Assembly (NCBI GenBank): GCA_020744225.1
Contig: JAGMWG010000016.1
Span: forward strand, 744,001 to 808,000
DNA from: Paraphoma chrysanthemicola
Taxonomy: Eukaryota > Ascomycota > Dothideomycetes > Pleosporales > Phaeosphaeriaceae
Length of the DNA stretch: 64,000 bases
Direction: 5' to 3'
A program made the position numbers and the translations under genes. The notes under the pieces were generated by a model. It saw only the letters and a program-made list of their open reading frames with translations, was not told the DNA's origin and did no database searches. This document shows, in pieces, positions 45,147 through 55,086 of the stretch (positions are counted from its first letter, which is position 1; each line of letters begins with the position of its first letter).

Positions 45147-46083
45147 TGCATGAGGTGTTGAGAAGCCGTTGGGAGAGTTGCTTATTTCGTTTGTGATTCT
45201 CGTTAGCGGTACTGCTTTGTATATTTATTCTGGTCTTGGAAGTGTTCCGTTAAGAGACCGCGTATAATTACGACGTTCGTGGAGTTCAATGATGCGGGCG
45301 TTAGGGCCCAGCCTCGGGCATGTCTGCGAATACATTCTTAAGTAAGGGTAGCTTTTCCTACCCTTCTAAGACTGAACACGTCGAGCTGGAAAAGTTTCCT
45401 ATAAAGTGATATTATCCGATTGGATTGAATGACGACTAAGACTTTGCTTTAATTGTCAAATTTCAGTGCTGGTGACCTATGTAGCGGTACTGTAAACAGA
45501 AATACTTAAAGTGAAGTGTGAGCAAGAACTGGTGTGCGGTCTTGAAGCATGTCACTCGGAGAAAGTACGCAGTGACCTGGGCGCACAATCACTAGACTGC
45601 ATGTTCATGAGAGCCTCGTCGGTGATTGTAGTGGAATGTTGAAGCTAGGCATTCCCAAACGATGATGATCGGTGTCCAGGTGAGAAGCGCAAACCGTGCC
45701 CCTGCCTCAGGACCAGCAGAGAGGGTCTCAGTGACCGGATAGTATTCTGAACCTTGCCAAAAGCAAGGAATTGACGGGGTCTCACGCGGCTGAGGGAGAG
45801 GGCGAGGTTGTTGATTGGATCAAAGTATGCAGGCGGTCAGGCCGACAGGTTTGAAGGACGCGCACGGACAGCAAGCCACTGATCAGTGATGAGACCCCTT
45901 CAGTGACCAATCACGATCAACCCGCAGCCTGGGGGCTTGGTGACAACCTACCGCATTTATCTAACCTCAGCTCCCCAACTTTGCGACACCCTCACTACCA
46001 ACACAATCTTCCACTTTGCACTGGAACGCCCTCTCACATCTTCTCGTGAACCACTACCGACGACGTAGCGCGAAGCTACATAG
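45147..46083. other. Intergenic before zinc-finger gene C
   Basis: Contains the promoter elements of gene C at its 3' end. The first 600 bases are without any recognisable feature. Confidence 0.4.
45776..45911. promoter_or_regulatory. Inverted GGGGTCTC / GAGACCCC pair with CCAAT box (zinc-finger gene C)
   Basis: GGGGTCTC at 45776-45783 and GAGACCCC at 45891-45898, 115 bases apart, followed by CCAAT at 45907-45911. Spacing from GAGACCCC to CCAAT is 16 bases here and 18 before gene A. Confidence 0.5.
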
Positions 46084-46092
46084 CTTCGCGCT
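46067..46092 (+). promoter_or_regulatory. Leader stem-loop of zinc-finger gene C
   Basis: Perfect 12-base inverted repeat (AGCGCGAAGCTA / TAGCTTCGCGCT) with a two-base centre; one wobble and one further pair can extend it outward. The loop contains the stop codon that closes the coding frame upstream. The first ATG (46115) follows 22 bases later. Confidence 0.65.
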
Positions 46093-46749
46093 GCTCCAAT
46101 CTCGACCGAGCACCATGATCATCTAGATAATTACCCCAGGTTACTCCAACCGTGTACGCAGTGGCAGTTTCCATGCGGTTCAGATGACTGGTTCTCTGAA
46201 ACGCTACTGGAGGCGAGCAACATCGGCCTTGGACTGAAGAATTTCTCTGACCTCTCTGCCGACCTCTCGTTTATGACCGATCCTTACGTTGCCGAACTTG
46301 TGAACTTCAGCCTTCCTCCGACTCAGCTGTCGAACGCTGCCTCCTTCGGGCTGGACACTTTGTCAAACGAATCATCAAGCCATTTGTCCTCGGCGACATT
46401 GTCTCCATCGCCCAGGCTAGCGATACTTGCTTCTGAGAGCCCACCTACTGCCGGACCTCCGGCAAAGTCTTCTCGCCTTGCTCCTAGCCAGCTCGTCCGC
46501 CTCATCCCAAAGACCAAACGACTAAACCAAGAAGACGGGCGGTTTCCGGGTCTATCGCAGAAGAAGTATCGACACGTCTGCGATGTATGCGACGCAAGCT
46601 ACCCGCATCGAAAGAACTTGCGCGAGCACAAACAGACTAAGCATTTGCAGCTGCGTTACGTTTGTGATGTCGTAGGCTGTGGGGCATCTATGGCACAGAA
46701 GAAGAATCTTGCAAGACACAAGGCAAAAAAGCACACGAATGGCATCTAA
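46084..46749 (+). CDS. C2H2 zinc-finger protein C (conserved frame begins before first in-frame ATG)
   Basis: Two C2H2 fingers at the C-terminus: CDVCDASYPHRKNLREHKQ and CDVVGCGASMAQKKNLARHK, most like fingers 2 and 3 of gene A. The first in-frame ATG is at 46273 (MTDPYVAELVNFSLPP), which would give 158 aa. The frame is open from 46084, and this AUG-less part encodes DDWFSETLLEASNIGLGLK, the motif conserved in genes A and B, so it was coding in the ancestor. The first leader ATG (46115) is one base out of frame and reads Met-Ile-Ile-stop. The N-terminal finger of gene A is missing here. Confidence 0.72.
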   Translation, partial: LRAAPISTEHHDHLDNYPRLLQPCTQWQFPCGSDDWFSETLLEASNIGLGLKNFSDLSADLSFMTDPYVAELVNFSLPPTQLSNAASFGLDTLSNESSSHLSSATLSPSPRLAILASESPPTAGPPAKSSRLAPSQLVRLIPKTKRLNQEDGRFPGLSQKKYRHVCDVCDASYPHRKNLREHKQTKHLQLRYVCDVVGCGASMAQKKNLARHKAKKHTNGI

Positions 46750-49019
46750 GGTTCGACACCAAGCAACGAGAGTTCGCACAAAGAGGAGGCCGAGCCCGAC
46801 TAGTAAGCCGCAAACTGTCGCAATGTGGACGCCGTTGGAGTCGAGGCGGTGCATGCACAAAGTTTTGTTCTCGTTGTCCTTTGTCATTCCTTCAGCACCT
46901 CGTGCCCTGCCTTCGCTGGCGCTTTGGCCGAGGCTTTCTCTTCTTTACGAAACTCAAGCGGTCGTGCCCGCCTTTGCGAACAAAATGGCCACGAGTCTTT
47001 GAGTTACGTCTTCACTGTAGGGTCTTGTCGATGTTGTCATCATACCTTGAACGACAACATCGGCAAGTATGTCTTTTTTTTGTGCCACAGCGGCCTACTG
47101 GGCTAGTTGTGGACAGTGTACGGCGGCAAGCGTGTCTTTTTTCCGCGCCACAGCAGTGAGCTGTGGACAGCGGTCTTTCGCTCTCTGTAACCATACCCTC
47201 GCATGCATGCACCGTTCTCTTTACCCGGGAGATCTGATGATTTTCTTTTGCTTTTTGAACACGTTACGGCATTCTGGCATTTTCCTCAAGGTTTGGTAAA
47301 AGTAGTCTTTGGACGCACTGCCTCACGGCAACGCTCCCCTGAAATACCCCCTTTTCATTTTCGTTTTTTGTTTTAAGGGTCGATACGAATTCACCTCGGA
47401 TGTACAGGATGGCTCACGCCATAGGAAGTTGTTTCAAGCATTCATAATGTATAAGCCCGACGAAGCGTCTCTAAGACATTATTATAAATTCAAAAAAAAA
47501 TATCCCCAACCTGATGCTTCCATCCTTTGACTTGTACTTGGCGCAATTGACGTGGCTTGGAACCAATGTTGGCCGCGTGCAAATGATCGCTTGTAGGCTT
47601 TAGTGCAGTAAACCGATACCGGACAGCGAGGGGATAGTGATACGCAACCACATCGTGTCTCATTGCCAATTTGCGGCGAAGCACAATCAATGAGTTTGGT
47701 AATATGCGCGATCTCAAGGCAGCTAGTCCTTGTTGTGGTTAAGAGATACGTAGCACGGAAGAAGGAGCAAGGAAGCAAGATAACGAGCGAATTGAAGATG
47801 CATCAGGAAACGCACAGCCTCTTTGGAAATTCTTGCTTGTTGAATAAATTCGTGAACGGGCGTCTCGAAAGCTTATCATAACTCTCCACTGCACTAAATA
47901 AGTCCTGATCTCTTCCCCCAAACACCTTCAAAGTTATACTCACTAAAGCTAAATATTGTGCGTGACCATGCCCGCACGAATGCTGTCCCTGCTGGACGCC
48001 CTGCCTTTGCAGTCAATGTCCGGTCGACAGCCGGCGCTGCACCGTCCATTTGTTTCATTCCGGAACAAATCAGAGCATACAGAACCAGAATACAGAGCAT
48101 GAGCATACAGGCATCAACGAAATCAGCACATACCAGAGCTTGGACAGTGCCAAGGAGCAGACCTGCCCCGGCTATCAAGTGGCCGGTATATTTCATCGTC
48201 TCGAAGCGCGACGACTCTTGTCCAAAGGATTCCTAAGTTCAGTAAAAAGAGGGATGGGAAAACAGAAGAGAAAGAAATGAACAAACCGCAGAACAATGTT
48301 TTTTTTTGGGGATGAACAACCAGCAAATGAGGGTGTAAATAACGATCAGATAACGAGTTTTAGCTTGGGGAACAAAAAACGAGGCAAAAGAGATTGCAGA
48401 ACGAGGTTCTTGGGCGTGCGGATACTTATGCCTGGGCAAGGCATTCCGGTGCCAAGGAGGGGCGTGTGTTGAACGTAAGGGAGTGTCCGGAATAATACAT
48501 TGGAGCCCACACGGCCAAATAAAGACATTGTTGATGCTCTTGGTGGATCAAACGATCATCAAGAAGCGAGAGCTCTCATTCATGTGCTGCTGAGGCTTTC
48601 TGTCAGTTGCACGGCGACTTGAATGACTGCTAAAGGTGCAGGGAGATTCGAGGAGCTGGCAGACTGTGCGCAATACATATGTGTCGTAAGCCTGAAGTAC
48701 AGCAAATCACTTCCTTTCATCAAGGTTCGTTGACGGCTGGTTGGAGGCTCGCGAAGTCTGGGGCACATTCTTGATGATGAGTTCCCGCGGCTGCATGATC
48801 ACGCGCCAATCAGCCGTAGGACCGATAGAAGGCTCCTGCGCTGTCGGGTGATAGGTCTAGAAGCCGGCAGGTAGTGTCGTGTAACGCTTGGGTGATATTG
48901 GGTTTATGCGCGTTGTAGGGAGTTGCTGGTGGAATTTGGACGTTTATGCTTACGTCATCCAAATGGCAGATCGCGAACTTTTGGGATTCGCGACGTACCA
49001 CCTCAACACCACGACAACC
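46750..49019. other. Gene-poor stretch with a short tandem repeat
   Basis: 2.3 kb with no supported gene. A diverged direct repeat lies at 47061-47116 and 47124-47170 (each CGGCAAG...GTCTTTTTT...GCCACAGC...TGTGGACAG). A minus-strand frame at 47894-48196 starts with a hydrophobic stretch (HLIAGAGLLLGTVQAL), but its remainder is not convincing. Confidence 0.4.
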
Positions 49020-49658
49020 ATGCCTCTCACATTTCTTCGGCGCCTCGTAAGGCCTTCAGTCTTCCTCCAATTGCCCACTACAGCTCCACGGATATCACAA
49101 CCTTGGGCACTCCGCAATGCCGCACCGCAACTTCCAACCCGTCCGATACCCGCCTCACGAGCGCACAAATGCACATTGATACAAGTCCTGCGACAAGGCA
49201 GGATAACACAAGGCGCGCGAAAACTGCGGTCGCCGCAACTGAAGAACCGACCGGAGCTGAAGGGTGTGTGCCTGAAGGTCGGCACGACGAAGCCTAAGAA
49301 ACCCAATTCTGGCGAGAGGAAGATTGCAAGGGTGCGATTGAGCACAGGGAAGGTCATCACGGCGTATATCCCGGGAGAAGGTATGATTTGGTCATGAATA
49401 GGAATGGTTGCGACGCACAGGAGCTGATTGAGCATGCAGGTCACAATGTGCAGCAACATTCAGTTGTCATGGTTCGAGGAGGACGCGCACAGGATTGTCC
49501 TGGTGTGAAGTACCATTTGGTACGAGGAGCCTTGGATCTGGTAGGCCTCCTATGCGCACAAAGTAATGACCCAATACTAATTGCATCAGGGTGGTGTCGG
49601 TAACCGAATCACGTCGAGATCAAAGTACGGAACAAAGAAGCCAAAGACGGCTGCGTAA
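49020..49658 (+). CDS. MRPS12: Mitochondrial ribosomal protein uS12m
   Basis: Small-subunit protein of the mitochondrial ribosome that shapes the decoding centre. Exons 49020-49380, 49440-49540 and 49590-49658; total 176 aa. The N-terminal 45 residues (MPLTFLRRLVRPSVFLQLP) are a typical basic matrix-targeting presequence. The uS12 core follows: TLIQVLRQG, LKGVCLKVGTTKPKKPNSGE, RKIARVRLSTGKVITAYIPG, GHNVQQHSVVMVRGGRAQDC and PGVKYHLVRGALDLGGVGNR. It ends KYGTKKPKTAA. The exon joins restore EGHN and LDLGG exactly. Confidence 0.96.
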
Positions 49659-50259
49659 ACCGCTGTACGAACTTATATCAATGTAAACTACGATTAGCAT
49701 CACCCTTGGCGTTGTTTTTACCCGAGGTCTTAGACGCCAAATGCACGATTCGGGTGGCCTACAGAATTTCACGTTCGCAACATTTGCATGTCATCTCTTC
49801 TTGGCATCGACGGCGAACAGCATTCGGCGAGACTCAAGCATAGCATGGCAAAAGCTTGTGAAACGGCTACGGCACAACAGTGAGGGCCCTCAAAACCCTC
49901 CCTTCCGGAAGAGGAGGAACGTGTATTGGCTTGAGTGCTCATACACCTATTCATAGACGACGAACTATCTCAACGTACCAATCAGCATGCGCGGATCATC
50001 GGTCAACGTGGACAAGGACGCGCGTGAAAGAATGCATTCCTATGGCAGAGACACGGCCCGCGGCGCATGACAATACGAGGATTGAATCTATTGCCTATAT
50101 TATGCCTGCACCACCAACACAATACCGTCGATGCAAGATCGGAGAGCCCATCCGAGACCCAACGCAAGGGGTAAGCCTGGGGAAGACATATAAACGCCCA
50201 CGGAATGCAACCTCGATGTTCCCCACTTCTGAGCATTTACCGCATCTATAACATACATC
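49659..50259. other. Intergenic stretch
   Basis: About 600 bases between uS12m and the secreted-protein gene. C/A-rich leader near 50200. Frames here have no protein character. Confidence 0.4.
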
Positions 50260-50996
50260 ATGCATCTGTCCACCACCCTTACTACACTGCTCGCAACGCT
50301 TACATCAGTGTACAACAAACCAACGCATCACTCACCCACCATCCTAAGCTAACCACTCTCCCTACAGCACCCACGCCGACCCGATTCCCCGCCCAAAACC
50401 CAGCCGCACAACATGTCCCTGCTACACGGCAACGGAATACATCGCCGATCCGTCCTGCCCGCCATATACACCTACTAAACCATGCATCGTTCCTCTATGC
50501 TTGATGATCACGTACATCTCTCAATTTCCCTATCGTACATTCTACATACTTGGGTTCTTTCCAACTCACAACCCACAACAGCACAACAACCATCCCCGGC
50601 CCCGCCCCCTTATGTCCCACCACAGGTACCACAAAATCCCATCTCCCATGCCAAACCGCATGTCCCAAAGGTTGCGGCACATATACTAGTACGCACACAT
50701 ACTCGGCTTCATGTGTGCCGACAACCACGCCGCCACCACCGATCATCACAGCCCCGACACGGCCGTGTTATACACATACCACCACCACGACCGCGCCGCA
50801 GAAGTGTCCTGAGGATGGGATGAGTTGCCCGGCGCCGGATTGCATGTATTTCAGCGTCACGAGTGTGCCCGCGGGGCCGGTGGAGGGGTGTAGTAGGACG
50901 CCTACGGTGACGGAGACGAAGACAAGGGTGTGTGAGGGGGTATGTGATGGGGGATGTGGGACGGTGTGGGCGACGGAGAGTGTGACTGCTTGGTAG
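50260..50996 (+). CDS. Cysteine-rich secreted protein, 202 aa
   Basis: Exons 50260-50309, 50368-50511 and 50582-50996, joined in phase 2 both times with good branch sites. The first exon encodes only a signal peptide (MHLSTTLTTLLATLTSV). The mature part contains 18 cysteines, for example TTCPCYTATEYIADPSCPP, LPCQTACPKGCGTY and VCEGVCDGGCGTVW. They are separated by Thr/Pro-rich linkers (TTTPPPPIITAP, THTTTTTAP) suited to O-glycosylation. There is no membrane segment or GPI signal. The even cysteine number suggests disulfides. Size and composition fit a candidate effector or cell-wall protein, but no known domain is recognised. Confidence 0.8.
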
Positions 50997-51221
50997 GATG
51001 TTGATGGGTAGGAGGGGGAAGGTTGGGTAGGGCGGCGTGGGGAGATAGATGCATTGAGAAATCGTGGTGTATGAATTTGTATGAATTGCAAGAGTTGAAG
51101 TAGATGATGAAATGATATTAAATGTAAGCATCGCAGAAATGCATGAAGACAAAATAGCCGCGCACATGAAGTCATGGATGACTTGCATGGCACATGAAGA
51201 AAAATCACTACGCTCGCCAAA

Positions 51222-54200
51222 TCAAAGCAACCTGCCCTTTCCCTTTGATCCCGCCGCAGGACTCAGTGGCGGAAACTGATCCTCTTCAAGCTCTTTCCTG
51301 CTCGCTTCCTCGGCAAGGCTCAGTTGCATCGCAAATTCGAGGTCAGAGAGCTCCTTCTCGTTACTGCCTCCCGCAGCAGCTTTGCCTTTCCTCGATGGGC
51401 TGTCTTTCGATCGCGGCGAAGAGGCCTTCTTGCCCTTTGCATACTTGATGGGTATGTCGAACGCTGACGGCGGAGTAGAGCTGGGTTCGTACATGGCAGC
51501 TCCTGGGCTTTCGTTGAGTGAAAGGCGAATAGCTTCGGCAATCTCAGCATCAAGCTCGTCCTCACCCTTCAGTTCGGGTGAAGAAGATTGCCCTGCCATA
51601 CTTGGCTCGGGCGTGACGGTCGCGCTGCTGAAGACACTGCCACTCTCGCTCTCGCGACGGCGCCTCTCCTCGGCCTCCAAACTCTCTTGTGAGAGCATTG
51701 CAGCATATGCCAATGCCTCATCTTCGCCGAGCAATTCGGTGCCAAATCGACCAGCTAGACGCTCAGCTTGCTTGCGACGCTCTACCTTGTCCCGTTCCAG
51801 CTCGTACTTCTCGTTGGCAATGTAGTTCTTCAGATTCACTCGGCCTGTGCCAGAGAAGCGGTCGACGGCAGTGTTGCTCCCTCGTTCGCCACGTCGAAGC
51901 TTGCGTTTACTACTCTTGTACTGATCCGCTGCGGAAGAGCTGTAACTCCAGTAATGCAGGACATTGCCAAGGGACACAGCCCCACGCAGCACAGTTGGGT
52001 CTGGGTCGAGACAGATGGCGCCCGCAGCGAACATGTTGATGCCTACTCCTTGAACAGATGCCTGCGCTTGCGCTATCTGCCTCCTCGCGCGAGACTTGAA
52101 GCGCGAGTGTAGAGTTCGGATCGGCGACATGCTTGATGCTAGAGGGTCCCAAGCCTGAACAATGCCGTCGTTCCCGCCGATAATCAGATGCAGCGCGGAC
52201 AGGGCTAGGCATGAAATCTCGGGAGATTCAGTGTAAATGATTCTGACAGGCTCGACGCTATTAGGAAACTCGCCTGAGCGCGAAAACGGCGCGCGAATGT
52301 CCCATACTATGACCACACCTGTCTTTGTCCCAGCGGTAATGAAGCGTGCACGCTGACCAGGTATATCAGAAGGTGACGCTGGCTGGCTTGCGACCGACAT
52401 GGGTGAAGCGTATGGCGAGGACGCAGTTGAGGTCGTTGAGAAGCCCAAAGCAGGGTCTTCAGACATGGTCATAGTCGCAAAGGTCGAGATGTCGAGAGCA
52501 CTACACGTCACTTGGGTGCTCTTGAAACCGCCGAACGTGAACTTCGAGCAACGCCATTCCTCAACAAGGCTCATTCTTTCAGGTGAACTTGAAGAAGATA
52601 TGTAAGACGATCGACGCATGCGATGAGTCAGTCCAGAGGACTCAGGCGTGCCTGCACCAGATCCTCCGAAGAGAGAAGGATTTTGAGAAGGCTGCGGCGT
52701 GGTGATGCGCGTCGATGTCGATGTACTCTGATCTCTTTCTTCAGCCTTGACACGAGTGAAGCGTTTGATGTCCGCAACTTGTCCTTCATCGAGGCCGCAT
52801 TCGATGACGACCAGGGCTTCGCCCGCGTAGTTGCCATCATCGCCAGCGAAATCCACTTCGAGTCGTCGGCGCATGTCCCATCCGAGACAAGCTTTCCGAA
52901 ACTCCTTTGGCGGTTTACGAATGTATTGTTGTATTTCTCGCGTCTCCGCGGTGATCTGGTCCTTGCTCAAGCACATGCCATCCCAAGAAGTACGCGGTGA
53001 ATAGCTGCCATCGATCTCGGCGTCGCTGTACGGGTCTGGTCGAGCGGTGCGCCTGCTCGGCTCAACGACGTTCCAATAAACGCTGCGGCCTGTAAGCCAT
53101 GCGAGATACTCGGTATGCTCCTCGATTGTCCCCTTAGCAACCTGACTGCGGGTGGGAAATTTGGTCAGATAGAAGAGCTCGCCAAGCGCGTTGAGTGCTA
53201 CGGCCCAGATGCGATTCTGTGCTTGTCGTTTCAGCGAATACTGCTCGTCTACAGCAATGGCAATGATGGGTACACCCGGGCTGAGCACCCAACGGGCAGT
53301 GAGCTCACCGCGCTGTAACCGCGAGGCACGCAGCCCATCGGTGCCAAGACTGCAAGCAGTGACTACGCCTGCTGCAGAGCCCATCATCATGCCGATGATG
53401 CCATCAGATAGGGATGGAATCGTGGTCGACTTGGCGATCCACACACTGCAAATGGCGCCACCGTCGAGACCCAGTTTGGGGATCCCAGCCTCGGGCATGG
53501 TGAATTCGGTAGGCTCGGCAACAAATCTGCCACGCATCTCCTCGGTGCAACGATAATAGCAGGATCCCTCCGGACATCCCTGACCGTAGATCATTCCGTA
53601 TGGTTGCGAGACGTCCATGACGTTCGGGCGGCCAACGACTTGGCCGGACCCGAGCCCCCATTCGGCGACGCCTGGGAAGCGCTCGCAGAATTGACCATAG
53701 AAATTGGGATCGCTCTGGCCCCAGGGATCCACTTTGCCTGTTGTTGGGTCGCTGCTAGTCACCATCCCGACATCGTCGGCACCGTGAATGAAGCGCGGCA
53801 TTCGTTTGTTGAGACCGGATCCGAAGGTGGCGTGCAAGTGGTTGACTATGGTGAAGGTCTGGGCATTGTACTCAAGGAAGGGAGCAGCGGTCTGCACCTG
53901 TCCAGCGCGAGATGGAGCCGACGCAAGCTGGACAGGCTTCCCGCGAGCCATGGATCTCAGCAGCCTTGTGCGCAGTATGTACTCGCTCCGCCATGATGCC
54001 AGTGCTGTGAGCCGGGTGAAGCGTCTCTTCTCCGACCGCACCACATCGCCCGTGTTCTCGAGCGCCGAGCGGATTGCCGCGTCTTCGAGCGCAAGCGGTC
54101 CCGGGAAGTAGCGACCAAATGCAACCTGCCAGGCGTGCGGAGTCGTGACCAATTCGTTGAAGCGGCGCGAGACGAGGGACACTGCGGCAAGATCGTTGGG

Positions 54201-54699
54201 CGAGAGATGGGCAATGGCGTGAATCAAGACCTCTGCGCCGTGTCAGCAGTTTCGCCCACTATCAAGGAGCTGCTAGACATCTCTCGTACTCACCATTGGG
54301 CAACTTTGCTACTGGAGAGCTCTTGTCGTCGGGCTTTCTGGTGGTCTTGATGACCTCGAACAGGGGCCCTTCAGCAGGCTTGCGCGGGGACTTCACTCGT
54401 GCATTTTCGTATTCGCTGATCCGACCTCTCGGTGGTGGCGTAGACCCATTCGTTCCTCTCAATCCGAAGGACTCCGCTGTGTGGCCGTCGTTGCTGCTGG
54501 TGGCGTTCGAGCGCGTCGCGTCGCGTTCGTCACCACCCTTGGGCGGCTCAGGCTCACCCCGCAGCTCACCTGAGTGATGCTGCAGAGCGTCCTGCAAGTC
54601 ATCGTCGCGGAGCTGTCCATGCTGGGAGGATGGTGGGGTGGAAGGCGAGTTGTGTTGGGAGGGAATGCTTTGGGATGCTTTTGAAGGCGCTGGTTGCAT
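51222..54699 (-). CDS. F-box / WD40-like protein with C-terminal UIMs, 1138 aa
   Basis: Probable substrate receptor of an SCF ubiquitin ligase, similar in layout to S. pombe Pof10. Exon 1 is 54294-54699, the intron is 54233-54293, and exon 2 is 51222-54232. The first 135 residues are disordered. The exon join creates the F-box: KLPNEVLIHAIAHLSPNDLA then VSLVSRRFNELV. A long β-propeller-like region follows (VVIVWDIRAPF, LHLIIGGNDGIVQAWDP). The C-terminus has two ubiquitin-interacting motifs, ELDAEIAEAIRLSLNE and SDLEFAMQLSLAEEA. Ser-rich linkers lie between. The target proteins are unknown. Confidence 0.88.
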
Positions 54700-55086
54700 A
54701 AAACTTTTGGAGAGACGCGTGGGGTATGCCGTCGACCGAGCTCAAACTTGGTGCTCAGTCAGTGATGATAGGATGCGTGCGCGGGTGATGAATCGTCTGA
54801 TGGTGTTGTTCAGGAGTACGTGCGCGGAAATGAAGTTTTGGTTATTTGGGCTGAAGCTTGGCGCGGCGGGTGAACGATGACGATAGCCACTGGATGAAGG
54901 AATGAGAGAACGTGGGGCAACTGCTATCGAGATGCGGGCGTATGCGGAACTGGTAGCCCCCACTTTTACATGCTCTAGCAAACACGAAGCCATTATTGGC
55001 CTCTTGGTGCGATAGCGTCAAGACTAATTTCATGTGATGGAAATATCTACAAGAAAGACGCATTCGCTACAGGAAGATAACAGCCC
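54700..55086. other. Intergenic gap
   Basis: 387 bases between two minus-strand genes, holding the F-box gene promoter and the 3' flank of the RING gene. Nothing distinct seen. Confidence 0.4.

Noticed and set aside
46745..46775. GGTTCGACACC after gene C, resembling a tRNA B box
   Set aside because: No A box, acceptor stem or cloverleaf could be fitted around it.
47894..48196. Minus-strand 100-codon frame with a hydrophobic start resembling a signal peptide
   Set aside because: Only the first 20 residues look like protein; the rest is unconvincing, and possible introns do not lead to a sensible product.
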